Source: Salinirubellus salinus (lineage in GTDB: Archaea > Halobacteriota > Halobacteria > Halobacteriales > Haloarculaceae). Taken from it: a stretch of DNA of 64,000 nt. The DNA lies in NCBI RefSeq assembly GCF_025231485.1, contig NZ_CP104003.1:620001-684000 (forward strand). Reading direction: 5' to 3'. Positions 25,362 through 34,146 of this stretch are shown here, one piece after another. Made by a program: the position numbers and the translations under genes. Under the pieces are notes generated by a model. That model was not told the origin of the DNA and searched no databases. It saw nothing but the letters and a program-made list of their open reading frames with translations. Positions within the stretch are counted from its first letter, which is position 1, and every line of letters starts with the position of its first letter.

Positions 25362-26354
25362 ATGTCCGAGGAACCGGCCGACGAGATGCGCGAGCGCTCA
25401 CAGCGCAGCAGCGCCGCGCTCTACCTCCTGCTCGACGCGGACCGTCGACTGCTCGCGGCCGCCATCCTCGGGTTCGTCTTCGCCGGCGTCGTCGTGTGCT
25501 CGCTCGGCTTCCCGGACGCGGCCGCGGCGCTCCGGACCGGCGACCCGCTCGAGACGTCGTTCCAGGCGTTCATCGGGGCCACCGTCACCGGCGTCACTAT
25601 CGTCCTCACGCTGAACCAGCTCGTCCTCTCGCAGGAGCTCGGTGCGGTCGGCGACCAGCGCGAACGGATGGAGGGCGCGATGGCGTTCCGCGACGACGTG
25701 CGCGACCTGCTGGGTGAGACCCCGCCCGCCGAACCCTCCGCCTTCCTCCGAGCGATGGTCGACGCCACGGCCGACCGAGCACGGGCGGTCCGGGACACGG
25801 TGACGGACCCGAGCGACGAACTGGCGCGACTGCTCGACTCGACGGAGGAGAACGCCGACACCGTGACCGACCGGCTGGAAGGTACGACATTCGGCGAGTT
25901 CGACGTGGTCCGGACCGCGCTCGACTTCAACTACTCGTGGAAGCTCTACACCGCCCGCCGGCAACTCGACGAGGGGGACTGCGACGACGAGACGACCGAC
26001 GCACTCGAGTCACTCGCCGACGCCCTCTCGCTGTTCGGTCCCGCCCGCGAGCACTTCAAGACGCTCTACTTCCAGTCCGAACTCATCGACCTCTCGCGGA
26101 CGGTCCTCTACGCCGCCATCCCGTCACTCGTCATCACCGTCTCCGTGCTGCTGTTCGTCGACATCGGCGACTACACCGGGACGCTGCTCGGCGTCGACCA
26201 AGGTGTCCTGCTGGTGGCTGCCGCGTCCGCCGTCGCGGTCGCTCCCTTCGCCGTCCTGCTGTCGTACGTCCTCCGTATCGCCACGGTGACTGGGCGGACG
26301 CTCTCCATCGGGCCGTTCATCCTCCGGGAGACGGACCGCGACACCGACCAGTAG
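25362..26354 (+). CDS. Four-helix membrane protein of unknown function
   Basis: A 330-residue protein with two helices near the N-terminus (about 27-48 and 66-84), a long hydrophilic, acidic helical middle (about 90-235), and two helices near the C-terminus (about 243-265 and 277-302). The middle portion should lie in the cytosol. There is no recognised motif; haloarchaea have several such proteins. The ATG at 25362 is 29 nt after a CTTTTTC tract that may be its promoter. The 3' end faces sufD across a 113-bp spacer with a strong hairpin. Confidence 0.65.
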   Translation: MSEEPADEMRERSQRSSAALYLLLDADRRLLAAAILGFVFAGVVVCSLGFPDAAAALRTGDPLETSFQAFIGATVTGVTIVLTLNQLVLSQELGAVGDQRERMEGAMAFRDDVRDLLGETPPAEPSAFLRAMVDATADRARAVRDTVTDPSDELARLLDSTEENADTVTDRLEGTTFGEFDVVRTALDFNYSWKLYTARRQLDEGDCDDETTDALESLADALSLFGPAREHFKTLYFQSELIDLSRTVLYAAIPSLVITVSVLLFVDIGDYTGTLLGVDQGVLLVAAASAVAVAPFAVLLSYVLRIATVTGRTLSIGPFILRETDRDTDQ

Positions 26355-26436
26355 GCGGGGTGAGAACGGGAGCACCGCGGTGGGTGCCTGAATCGGTGCG
26401 TGCCGGGCCGTTCAGACCGTCCGCGAGGCGAGATGT

Positions 26437-26454
26437 CGGTGGACACGTCCACCG
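26437..26454. terminator. Hairpin between convergent genes
   Basis: A perfect 8-bp dyad (CGGTGGAC / GTCCACCG) with a minimal loop, in the 113-bp spacer between the membrane protein at 25362 and the 3' end of sufD. It reads the same from both sides, so it could stop transcription in both directions. There is no T-tract after it. Confidence 0.35.
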
Positions 26455-26467
26455 AGGCTCGCGCCAC

Positions 26468-27688
26468 TCACGCGGTGCGGGACGCGAGACGCGCGCGGAT
26501 GACCTCCAGCAGGTCCTCGCGCAGCTCCTCGACCTCGATCTCGTCGAGCACGGGGACGTAGAACCCCTCGACGAGCATGTTCTTCGCCAGCTGCTCGGGG
26601 ACGCCGCGGGACTTCATGTAGAACAGCTCCTGCTGGTCCACCTGCCCCACGGTCGCCGAGTGGCTCGCTTCCGTGTCGTGGTTGTTGATGATGAGCTTCG
26701 GGGAGGCGTCGGCCTCGCTCTCGTCACTCAGCATCAGCGTGTTCTCGCGCTGGTACGACGAGGTGTCCCAGGCCTCGCGGCCGACGTTCTGGACACCTTC
26801 GTAGACCGAGCGCGAGTCGTCGTCGATGACGCCGCGGGTGACGAGGTCCGCGGTCGTGTGTTCGCCCTCGTGCCAGACGCGCGAGTCGATGTCGAAGTGC
26901 TGGTCGTCGTGGCCGTAGAACGCCCCGACGATCTTCGTCTCCGAGGAGTCGCCCTCCAGCTCCACCTCGACGCTCGTCTTCGTCAGCCGGGAGCCGACGT
27001 TCGCGTCGACGATGTTGCAGGTGCCGTAGGTGTCGGTTACGCCGCGCTTGAGCTGGTAGTTGTACGTCTCCTGGTCGAGGTCCTGCATCGACCCGTACTG
27101 GACGTACGCGTTCTCACCCGTGGCGATCTCCGTGATGCCGGAGTAGTAGCGCGCGCCGTCGACCTCGTCGCCGGTCTGCTGGCGCTCCAGGATGGTGACC
27201 GAGGAGGACTCCTCGGCGACCACGAGCGTGTAGTTGAACAGCGACCGGGAGTTCATCGTCGTCCGCACCTTCACGTCCTCGGCGTTCACGCCCTCCGGGA
27301 CGTAGATGACCGTCCCCGACGTGAACAGCGCCGTCGAGAGTGCCGTGAGGTAGTTCGTCTGCGGGTCGACGACGTTCCCGAACGCGGACTCGACGAGTTC
27401 GGGGTGCGCGTCGACGGCCTCCGCGAACGGGAGCACCTCGACGCCCGAGGGACCGACCTGGTCCTTCTCGTCGGACTGCGTGAGCGGGTCGACAAACGAC
27501 TCGAAGTCTAGGTCCGCGAGGTCCGTCCACTTGCGCCCCGGCGTCTTGATGACCGCCGGGAACGCGAGGTCGTCGAGCGCCTCGAGGGCGTCCAGCCGCT
27601 GCTGGAGCAGCCACTCGGGCTCGTCGCGCCCCTCGCTGATCTCTCGTACCGTCCCTTCGGACAGGACGGACTGGAGTCCCGTGCTCAT
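26468..27688 (-). CDS. sufD: Fe-S cluster assembly protein SufD
   Basis: A 406-residue SufD-type scaffold subunit with the right-handed beta-helix core of the SufB/SufD family. The C-terminal core carries NHDTEASHSATVGQVDQQELFYMKSRGV and the FYVPVLDEIEVEELREDL end. With SufB and SufC it forms SufBC2D, which builds Fe-S clusters under oxidative or iron-poor conditions. Its ATG directly follows the sufB stop with no gap. It is the last gene of sufC-sufB-sufD. Confidence 0.95.
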   Translation of the reverse strand: MSTGLQSVLSEGTVREISEGRDEPEWLLQQRLDALEALDDLAFPAVIKTPGRKWTDLADLDFESFVDPLTQSDEKDQVGPSGVEVLPFAEAVDAHPELVESAFGNVVDPQTNYLTALSTALFTSGTVIYVPEGVNAEDVKVRTTMNSRSLFNYTLVVAEESSSVTILERQQTGDEVDGARYYSGITEIATGENAYVQYGSMQDLDQETYNYQLKRGVTDTYGTCNIVDANVGSRLTKTSVEVELEGDSSETKIVGAFYGHDDQHFDIDSRVWHEGEHTTADLVTRGVIDDDSRSVYEGVQNVGREAWDTSSYQRENTLMLSDESEADASPKLIINNHDTEASHSATVGQVDQQELFYMKSRGVPEQLAKNMLVEGFYVPVLDEIEVEELREDLLEVIRARLASRTA

Positions 27689-29119
27689 CTATCCGAGCGA
27701 GCCCTCCATCTCGAGTTCGATGAGGCGGTTGAGTTCGACCGCGTACTCGATGGGCAGTTCCTCCGTGATGGGCTCGATGAACCCGGCGACGATCATCTGC
27801 TTGGCGTCGTCGTCGTCCAGTCCGCGAGACTGGAGGTAGAAGACGTCCTCGTCGCCGATCTTGCCGACGGTCGCCTCGTGGGCCACGTCCACCTTCGACT
27901 CCTGGATCTCCATGTAGGGCATGGTGTCCGAGGTGGACTCGTTGTCGAACATCAGCGCGTCACACTCGACCGACGTGCTGGAGTTCTCCGCCCCGTTGGC
28001 GATGTGGACGAGGCCACGGTAGTTCGTGCGGCCGCCGTCCTTCGAGATGGACTTGGACTCGATGGTCGACTTCGTGTTCGGCGCGTTGTGGTAGACCTTC
28101 GCGCCGGTGTCGATGTTCTGGCCCTCGCCCGCGAACGCGATGGTGATGTGATTGTCCGTCGCCCCCGGGCCCTTCAGGATGGACGCCGGGTAGAGCATCG
28201 TGGCCTTCGAGCCCATGCTGCCCGAGACCCACTCCATCGTGCCGTCCTTCTCGACGATGGCGCGCTTGGTGTTCAGGTTGTAGGTGTTCTTCGACCAGTT
28301 CTGCACCGTGGAGTACTGGACGTGGGCACCCTCCTTGACGAACACCTCGACGCCCCCGCTGTGGAGGTTGAAGTGGCTGTACTTCGGGGCCGAACAGCCC
28401 TCGATGTAGTGGACCTCGCTGTTCTCCTCGGCGATGATGAGCGTGTGCTCGAACTGGCCCATCCCCTCGGAGTTCATCCGGAAGTACGCCTGGATGGGCA
28501 TCTCGACGGTCACGTCCTCGGGGACGTAGACGAACGAGCCGCCCGACCAGATGGCACCGTGGAGCGCGGCGAACTTGTTGTCGCTCGGCGGGACGCACTT
28601 CGTCATGAAGTACTCCTGGACGATGTCGGGGTGCTCACGCACAGCCTTGTCCATGTCCATGAAGATGACGCCCTTCTCCTCCCACTGCTCCTGCATGTTC
28701 TGGTAGACGATCTCCGACTCGTACTGGGCGCCGACGCCCGAGAGCGCGTTGCGCTCGGCTTCCGGGATGCCCAGTTTGTCGAACGTGTCACGGATCTCGT
28801 CCGGGAGGTCCTCCCACTTCTCCGCGCCGCCACGGGTCTCGATGTCCGGGCGGATGTACGGGACGATCTCGTCGATGTCGACCTCTGAGAGGTCCGGCTG
28901 GCCGGGCCAGTCTGTCGGCATCGGCATCTGCTGGAACTGCTTCAGCGCGCGCAGGCGACGCTGGAGCATCCACTCGGGTTCGTCCTTGTCCTCCGAGATG
29001 ACGCGGATGGTCTCCTCGGTGAGGCCCTTCTCGGACTTGAAGGCGGACTTCTCCTCCTTCTTGAACTCGAAGCGAGCCTCGGTGTCGGTCTCTTTGAGGT
29101 GGTCTTGATCTGAACTCAT
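27689..29119 (-). CDS. sufB: Fe-S cluster assembly protein SufB
   Basis: A 476-residue SufB scaffold. Clear landmarks are the N-terminal ETIRVISEDKDEPEWMLQRR block, the FAALHGAIWSGGSFVYVPEDV region, a Cys in HYIEGCSAPKYS, and the C-terminal HEATVGKIGDEDVFYLQSRGL. It is the cluster-binding partner of SufD and is driven by SufC. It lies 37 bp after sufC and abuts sufD. Length is normal for the family. Confidence 0.97.
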   Translation of the reverse strand: MSSDQDHLKETDTEARFEFKKEEKSAFKSEKGLTEETIRVISEDKDEPEWMLQRRLRALKQFQQMPMPTDWPGQPDLSEVDIDEIVPYIRPDIETRGGAEKWEDLPDEIRDTFDKLGIPEAERNALSGVGAQYESEIVYQNMQEQWEEKGVIFMDMDKAVREHPDIVQEYFMTKCVPPSDNKFAALHGAIWSGGSFVYVPEDVTVEMPIQAYFRMNSEGMGQFEHTLIIAEENSEVHYIEGCSAPKYSHFNLHSGGVEVFVKEGAHVQYSTVQNWSKNTYNLNTKRAIVEKDGTMEWVSGSMGSKATMLYPASILKGPGATDNHITIAFAGEGQNIDTGAKVYHNAPNTKSTIESKSISKDGGRTNYRGLVHIANGAENSSTSVECDALMFDNESTSDTMPYMEIQESKVDVAHEATVGKIGDEDVFYLQSRGLDDDDAKQMIVAGFIEPITEELPIEYAVELNRLIELEMEGSLG

Positions 29120-29156
29120 GATTTCGTGTTGGTGTGGTGTGTGGGTGTGTGGACGT

Positions 29157-30071
29157 TCACGCGGTCTCGTACACTTCCTCGCGGACCCAGTCGTACCCCT
29201 TGTCCTCGAGGTCCTCGGCGAGCGAGGCGTCGCCGGACTTGGCGACCTTGCCGTCGAGCATCACGTGGACGTGGTCGGGTTCGACGTAGTCGAGGATGCG
29301 CTGGTAGTGGGTGATCTGGAGGATGCCGGTCCCCTGCTCGTCGCGCAGTGCGTTGATGCCCTGCGAGACGTCCTGCAGGCGGTCGATGTCCAGCCCGGAG
29401 TCGATCTCGTCGAGCACCGCGATGCTCGGTTCGAGGATGGCGGCCTGGAGCACCTCGTTCTGCTTCTTCTCGCCACCGGAGAAGCCGGCGTTCAGGTAGC
29501 GGTGGGCGAACTTTTCGTCCATGTCCAGCTGCGCCATCTTCTCCTGGAGGAGCTGCTGGAACTCCGCGACGCCGACCTCGCCGTCGTCGGGGTTGCCCTC
29601 CATCGGGGAGGTGTCGTAGCCGACCTCCTCTTCTTCCTCGTCGTCGGTCTCGTCGTCGTCCTCGAAGAGCTCCTCGCGTTCCTCGAGCTTGGCGTTGAGC
29701 GCCGTGCGGAGGAAGTTGACCATCGTGACTCCCTCGATCTCCGCGGGGTACTGGAAACCCAGGAAGATGCCGAGCGCCGCGCGCTCGTTGGGCTCGAGGT
29801 CCAGCAGGTTCCACGTACGCTTGTCCTCGGGGATCTCGAAGTCGTCGCCGAAGTCACCCTCTTCCAGGTGGAGGAGTACCTCGCCGTCGGTCACTTCGTA
29901 GGCGGGGTGTCCGGCGATGATCTTCGCCATCGTGGACTTGCCAGACCCGTTCGGGCCCATCAGCGCGTGAATCTCACCGGACTTCACCTCGAGGTCGACG
30001 CCACGGAGGATGGTCTCGCCACCCTCCTCGGCGACTTCCGCGTGGAGGTTCTTGATTTCGAGCGTTGCCAT
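29157..30071 (-). CDS. sufC: Fe-S cluster assembly ATPase SufC, with acidic insert
   Basis: A 304-residue ABC-type ATPase. Walker A is GPNGSGKST (39-47), signature FSGGEK (197-202), Walker B VLDEIDSGLD (219-228), H-switch ITHY (253-256). It hydrolyses ATP to reshape the SufB-SufD scaffold. It is about 50 residues longer than bacterial SufC because of a very acidic insert (about 136-165, rich in Asp/Glu) between the Q-loop and the signature motif. Such inserts are a halophilic feature, and this one is large. It is the first gene of sufCBD; an inverted repeat lies just upstream. Confidence 0.96.
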   Translation of the reverse strand: MATLEIKNLHAEVAEEGGETILRGVDLEVKSGEIHALMGPNGSGKSTMAKIIAGHPAYEVTDGEVLLHLEEGDFGDDFEIPEDKRTWNLLDLEPNERAALGIFLGFQYPAEIEGVTMVNFLRTALNAKLEEREELFEDDDETDDEEEEEVGYDTSPMEGNPDDGEVGVAEFQQLLQEKMAQLDMDEKFAHRYLNAGFSGGEKKQNEVLQAAILEPSIAVLDEIDSGLDIDRLQDVSQGINALRDEQGTGILQITHYQRILDYVEPDHVHVMLDGKVAKSGDASLAEDLEDKGYDWVREEVYETA

Positions 30072-30084
30072 GGTGTTAGGTCAG

Positions 30085-30120
30085 CCGAAACCTAGGGCGA
30101 AGAGGGGTTAATGGTTTCGG
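30085..30120 (-). promoter_or_regulatory. Inverted repeat upstream of sufC
   Basis: The half-sites CCGAAACC (30085-30092) and GGTTTCGG (30113-30120) form a perfect 8-bp inverted repeat with 20 bases between them, 14-49 bp before the sufC start. The spacer between the arms is the likely core promoter region. A regulator bound here would control the whole suf operon. I cannot name it. Confidence 0.45.
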
Positions 30121-30240
30121 GTTCGTCCGTTCTGCTTCGTTCCTCGGAAAGAAATTTTGGCCCTGCGAGAACGAGACACGGGAGTGCCACCAAGCAGCCG
30201 GGAGTCGTGACACCCACAACACGCGTCAGCCCCCCTGCGG

Positions 30241-30531
30241 TTACATCCCCATGTCGCGTGCCGCCTCGGGGATGGGGAGGTCGGTGACGCCGACACCGAG
30301 CAGCTCCGCCGCGTGGTCGAGCGCCATGTCGAACCCGTAGTACCGCTCCAGCTCGTCGTCGTCGGCGGTCGGTCGCACCTTCAGCATCGCGTACCCCTCG
30401 AGGTTCTGGGCGACGGCGGCGGTCCGGCCGTCGCGGTCGAACTCCAGCAGTCGCTCCTCGGCGGTCTCCCGGTAGCGGGCGGTGATGCCGTCGGCCGCCG
30501 CCGTCGTCTCGGCCTCGTCGGACTCACTCAT
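30241..30531 (-). CDS. Conserved haloarchaeal protein of unknown function
   Basis: A 96-residue soluble acidic protein with a small alpha/beta pattern: a TARYRETAEERLLEFD strand-turn start, an AVAQNLEGYAMLKVRPTADDDELERYYGFDMALDHA centre and a short C-terminal helix ending RDMGM. I recall very similar proteins across haloarchaea, always without function. The ATG at 30531 fits; an upstream codon at 30561 lies in GC-rich DNA. It stands alone, with 169 bp before sufC on the same strand. Confidence 0.65.
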   Translation of the reverse strand: MSESDEAETTAAADGITARYRETAEERLLEFDRDGRTAAVAQNLEGYAMLKVRPTADDDELERYYGFDMALDHAAELLGVGVTDLPIPEAARDMGM

Positions 30532-30619
30532 GCCACGGGGTAGGGCCGGGGGGTACCCCAACCCATCGGTTCCGGCGGGTCGGACCGCCTGTCCCGGCCG
30601 GGGCGCCCCCGCCGCGCCG

Positions 30620-31018
30620 TCAGGCCGCTTCCATCAGGTCGTGGACGTTGCCGTACGGGTCCTCGAAGGTTATCTCGGTTCCCCAGGGGTTCTCCATCGG
30701 TTCGCCGTGGAACGTCACCCCGGCGTCCAGCAGCCGTTCGTACTCGGCGTCGAAGTCGTCCGTCTGGAAGACGAGGTTGACGTGGCCGCCCACCTGCGAC
30801 CCGACCCGCTCGCGCTTTGCCTCGTTGTCGGCCTCGACGAGTGCTAGCTGCGGGAACTCCTCGCCCGGCGGCGAGACGGTGAGCCACCGGCCGGCCTCCC
30901 CCTCCATCTCGAACTCGTCGTCGTCGCGGACGACGAGGCCGAGCGTCTCCGTGTAGAATTCGAGCGCCTCGTCCTGGTCCTCGACGAGTATCGTCACGTG
31001 TGTGATGTCGGTCAACAT
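30620..31018 (-). CDS. VOC (glyoxalase/dioxygenase superfamily) protein
   Basis: A 132-residue single vicinal-oxygen-chelate unit made of two beta-alpha-beta-beta-beta modules. Candidate metal ligands are the first-strand His (THVTILV), the His of GGHVNLVFQ, and Glu/His near the end (DPYGNVHDLME). Members include glyoxalase I, extradiol dioxygenases and antibiotic-resistance proteins, and small stand-alone copies are hard to assign. The ATG at 31018 starts the first strand, as usual. Confidence 0.85.
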   Translation of the reverse strand: MLTDITHVTILVEDQDEALEFYTETLGLVVRDDDEFEMEGEAGRWLTVSPPGEEFPQLALVEADNEAKRERVGSQVGGHVNLVFQTDDFDAEYERLLDAGVTFHGEPMENPWGTEITFEDPYGNVHDLMEAA

Positions 31019-31092
31019 CTCGTCCGGAGGGAGGACTCGGCAGGAGATGAACGCGAGCCAGCCGAGCGGAGTGAAAGTGGAACTGCGGGGTC

Positions 31093-31719
31093 TCACTCGG
31101 CCGTGTCGGCCCACAGGGCCGCCCGGTAGTACCGGCCGTCCAAGCGGGCCGGGGCGGTCACGGTGTCGTCGTTGAGGTAGTAGACCTGTCTGCCAGAGCC
31201 GGACTGCCGGGCGACGGCCTCGACCACCGGCTCGTAGGCGTCGGCTCTCTCGTCGCGGGTACACCACTCGACCTCCTCGTCGGTAGCACGAGCGACGAGA
31301 TCTCGGGCCGTCTCGGTGTCGGCCGCGGCGTCGAGGTCCGCGCTGGCTGCCACGCGGGCCGCGTCGGCACCGACGAGTCGCTCGGCCGTGTACTCGGTTT
31401 CCGGCCCGTCTTCTTCGTAGTGGACGCGGTAGTGGTCGGCCGTCTCCTGCGACCAGACGACCGTCCGCGTCCCGAGGCGCTCGGCCAGGTCGTCGTCGGC
31501 GCGGACCGGGCCGTCGAGGGCGTCCTCGACGACGTCCGCGAACTGCTGGGCGCGGACCACGCCCAGCTGGAGCGCCTCGTCCTCGGTGATGGGTGTCAGT
31601 GCGAGCGCGAGCTCGACCCCGCGACAGCCGAACAGGTAGCTCGTGGCGGAGTTACAGCCGGCGAGACCGACGCTGGCACTCGTCGCTGCGCACGCGGAGA
31701 GGAGGGCTCTGCGCTTCAC
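31093..31719 (-). CDS. Putative lipoprotein of unknown function
   Basis: A 208-residue exported protein. The N-terminus MKRRALLSACAATSASVGLAGC contains a twin-Arg-like start and a lipobox LAGC, with Cys22 the likely lipidated residue. The mature part is acidic, with four more Cys in total and no known domain. The preceding 13-residue Ala/Ser stretch is short for a signal peptide but typical of haloarchaeal lipoproteins. It has no clear operon partner. Confidence 0.65.
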   Translation of the reverse strand: MKRRALLSACAATSASVGLAGCNSATSYLFGCRGVELALALTPITEDEALQLGVVRAQQFADVVEDALDGPVRADDDLAERLGTRTVVWSQETADHYRVHYEEDGPETEYTAERLVGADAARVAASADLDAAADTETARDLVARATDEEVEWCTRDERADAYEPVVEAVARQSGSGRQVYYLNDDTVTAPARLDGRYYRAALWADTAE

Positions 31720-31770
31720 GACCGAACTGCCGGCGGCCGGGGTAAGTGTCTTCTGCGTGTCGGGACCGAT

Positions 31771-32913
31771 TCAGTTCAGCAGGTCGTTCGCGATGGTGTT
31801 GCGCAGGACCTCGCTAGTCCCCTCGTAGATCTCGTTGAGCTTCGCGTCTCGGTAGAACCGCTCGGCCGGGAAGTCCTTCGTGTAGCCGTAGCCACCGTGG
31901 ATCTGGATGCCCTCGTTGGCCACCTCGCGGGAGACCTCGCTGGCGTAGAGCTTCGCCTGTGCGGCCTCCTTGATGAACTTCTCGCCGCGGATCTTCTTGT
32001 CGGCGGCGTCGTGCATCAGCAGGCGCGCGGCACGGGTCTTCGTGTCCATGTCCGCGAGCTTGTGCTGGATGGCCTGGAAGTTCGAGATGGGCTGGTCGAA
32101 CTGCTCGCGCTGCTGGCTGTACTCCGTGGCGGCGTCGAGCGCGGCCTGCGCGATGCCGACCGAACGGGCGGCGATGGTGATGCGGCCGCCGTTGAGCGTC
32201 TTGAGCGCCTGGACGAAGCCGTCACCCTCCTCGCCCAGCAAGCGGTCCTCGGGGACGTAGAGGTCGTCGAAGCGGAGTTCAGCGGTGGGACAGCCCTTGT
32301 CGCCGAGCTTGTCCTCCGTGCCCTCGACGATGAAGCCGTCGTCCTCCTCGGGGCGCACGACGAACGTCGAGATGCCCTTGTTGCCCGCGTCGGGGTCGGT
32401 CTTGGCGAAGACAGTGACCGTGTCGGCAACCGAGCCGTTCGAGATCCAGAGCTTGCCGCCGTTGATGTAGTAGCCGTCGCCGTTCTTCTCGGCCGTCGTC
32501 TCCATCGCCGGGACGTCCGAGCCGGCACCCGGCTCCGAGAGCGCGAACGCGCCGATGTCCTCACCCTGCGCCAGGGGGGTGAGGTACTCCTCCTTCTGCT
32601 CGTGGCTGCCGAACTCGTAGACCATGTTGCCGGCCAGCGAGATGTGCGCGGCGACGATGGTGCCGAGGCCGCCGGAGCCACGGGAGATCTCCTCCAGCGC
32701 CATCGGGTAGGCGTGGTAGTCGAGGTCCGCACCACCGTACTCCTCCGGGAACGGCATCCCCATCAGGCCGAGTTCACCGAGTTCCTCCACGAGGTCCCAC
32801 GGGAACTCGTCGTCGTGGTCGATCTCCGAGGCCACGGGGACGACCTCCTCGTCCACGAACTCGGCGACCATCTCCTTGATCTGCTTCTGCTCGGCCGTGA
32901 GGCTGAAGTCCAT
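31771..32913 (-). CDS. Acyl-CoA dehydrogenase
   Basis: A 380-residue FAD enzyme that introduces a 2,3 double bond into acyl-CoA, the first step of beta-oxidation or of branched amino acid degradation. Family blocks are intact: FALSEPGAGSD (FAD region, about 124-134), WISNGSVADTV, and the C-terminal IQIHGGYGYTKDFPAERFYRD followed by the catalytic-base segment LNEIYEGTSEV. Length is normal. Electrons should go to ETF, which is not in the window. A small hairpin lies 4 bp before its start. With the 3-hydroxyacyl-CoA dehydrogenase at 34143 it suggests a fatty-acid module. Confidence 0.93.
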   Translation of the reverse strand: MDFSLTAEQKQIKEMVAEFVDEEVVPVASEIDHDDEFPWDLVEELGELGLMGMPFPEEYGGADLDYHAYPMALEEISRGSGGLGTIVAAHISLAGNMVYEFGSHEQKEEYLTPLAQGEDIGAFALSEPGAGSDVPAMETTAEKNGDGYYINGGKLWISNGSVADTVTVFAKTDPDAGNKGISTFVVRPEEDDGFIVEGTEDKLGDKGCPTAELRFDDLYVPEDRLLGEEGDGFVQALKTLNGGRITIAARSVGIAQAALDAATEYSQQREQFDQPISNFQAIQHKLADMDTKTRAARLLMHDAADKKIRGEKFIKEAAQAKLYASEVSREVANEGIQIHGGYGYTKDFPAERFYRDAKLNEIYEGTSEVLRNTIANDLLN

Positions 32914-32917
32914 ACCT

Positions 32918-32930
32918 CAGCCTTCGGCTG
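32918..32930 (-). promoter_or_regulatory. Short hairpin just upstream of the acyl-CoA dehydrogenase start
   Basis: CAGCC / GGCTG around a GAA triloop (minus strand) ends four bases before the ATG, next to a weak AGGT ribosome-binding match. It could reduce access to the start codon in a leadered message. It may be chance. Confidence 0.3.
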
Positions 32931-33038
32931 TTTTCACTTGACTGTTGCGAGCGAGCGACCCGACACGGCGGGCCACGCCCGCAGTGTCCCGGCGAACGGC
33001 AGCAGGAACCGCCACGAGACCCGGTCCAGGACGGTTCA

Positions 33039-33044
33039 TTATAA
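33039..33044 (+). promoter_or_regulatory. TATA box of the membrane protein at 33073
   Basis: TTATAA ends 29 nt before the GTG start at 33073, giving a predicted transcription start only a few bases before the codon. Confidence 0.6.
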
Positions 33045-33072
33045 GTGAACGCCCCTTCGAACGACCGACACA

Positions 33073-34146
33073 GTGGGGGAACACGAGTACGGTGGCGACC
33101 GGCTCTGGGTGAGTCGACTTCCCGAACGAGTGGCAGGCGGTGTGGCCCCGCCGTGGCTCCTGGCGCTGGTGGGGTACAGCGTCCTGCCGGTGGGCATCAC
33201 GGTGACGCTGTGGGCGACGGCGCCGTCGCCGTGGTCGTCGACGCTCTGGGTCGCGATGGGGTTCGGCCTCCTCTTCAACGTCGTCGCCTCGGTGCTGGTG
33301 TGGTACTACGACACGACGGTCCTCCCGGGGTTCTTCGACGAGGTGCGGGAACTGGTCGTCGAGGAATCGATGGCGGACGTCGAGCGACTCGCGGCGCGGC
33401 ACCAGCGGTTCTTCGCGCGCCGGTGGGCGTACACGGCCGTCCCGTGGACCGTCCTGATACTGACCACCGCGGTGCTGGCGACAGACTTCCAGCGCGCGCT
33501 GGGTGTCGCGGGCGCCGGGGACCCCGTCTACCCCATCTACCTCGCGTACTACCTCTGGGGGGGCCTCCTCACGGGCGTCGGGTTCCACGGGATGCTGACG
33601 ACCGTCCGGTGCATCCGCGAGTTCACCGACGCCGTCGACCTCCGGATCGACCCCTTGCATCCCGACGGTCTCGGCGGACTGGGCGCCTTCGGCTTCCTCG
33701 CCATCCGGACCACGCTGCTGACGTCGCTCGGCGCCCTCCTGCTCCCGATGGGGTTCGAGATGGCGGCCGGCCAGCGGCTCGAATGGCTCGTCGGGTCGGC
33801 CATCCTCCTGTACACTGTCTTCATCGCCGGGACGTTCGCCTACCCGACCTTCCGGGTCCACAAGGTAGCCGACCGGCTCCGAGAGGCAGAACTGAACCGG
33901 TTACGAGCGGAGATACGGGGGCTCCCCGGCCAGCTATCCGCCGCCGGCGACGGAGACACCGCGGCGGTCGACAACCGCGAGCTGGCCGTCCAGCTCGAGA
34001 TTCAGCGACTCCGACGGGAGTACAGGGAGTACGCCGACGTCAAGCTCTACCCGATGTCCGTCTCCATCCTCGCGCAACTGGTCGGCTCGGTGCTCCTCCC
34101 ACTGTTCTTCCTCCTGCTCGACCTCGCGCTGTCGCGGGTCCTCTAG
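33073..34146 (+). CDS. Six-helix membrane protein of unknown function
   Basis: A 357-residue integral membrane protein with about six helices: pairs near 28-75, 110-165, 190-245 and a final one near 325-352. A heptad-rich charged stretch (about 262-320, KVADRLREAELNRLRAEIRG...LEIQRLRREYREYADVK) reaches into the cytosol and may be a coiled coil. No catalytic motif is seen. It starts at GTG 33073 with a TATA box 29 nt upstream. The stop codon TAG shares the palindrome CTAG with the stop of the convergent gene. Confidence 0.7.
   Translation: MGEHEYGGDRLWVSRLPERVAGGVAPPWLLALVGYSVLPVGITVTLWATAPSPWSSTLWVAMGFGLLFNVVASVLVWYYDTTVLPGFFDEVRELVVEESMADVERLAARHQRFFARRWAYTAVPWTVLILTTAVLATDFQRALGVAGAGDPVYPIYLAYYLWGGLLTGVGFHGMLTTVRCIREFTDAVDLRIDPLHPDGLGGLGAFGFLAIRTTLLTSLGALLLPMGFEMAAGQRLEWLVGSAILLYTVFIAGTFAYPTFRVHKVADRLREAELNRLRAEIRGLPGQLSAAGDGDTAAVDNRELAVQLEIQRLRREYREYADVKLYPMSVSILAQLVGSVLLPLFFLLLDLALSRVL

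Noticed and set aside
31019-31092. A possible fourth copy of the hairpin repeat (GAGCGGAGTGAA segment)
   Set aside because: Only a short GC-rich word resembles the other copies. It lacks the palindrome, the AGACCAAAC end and the hairpins, and does not lie between convergent genes.
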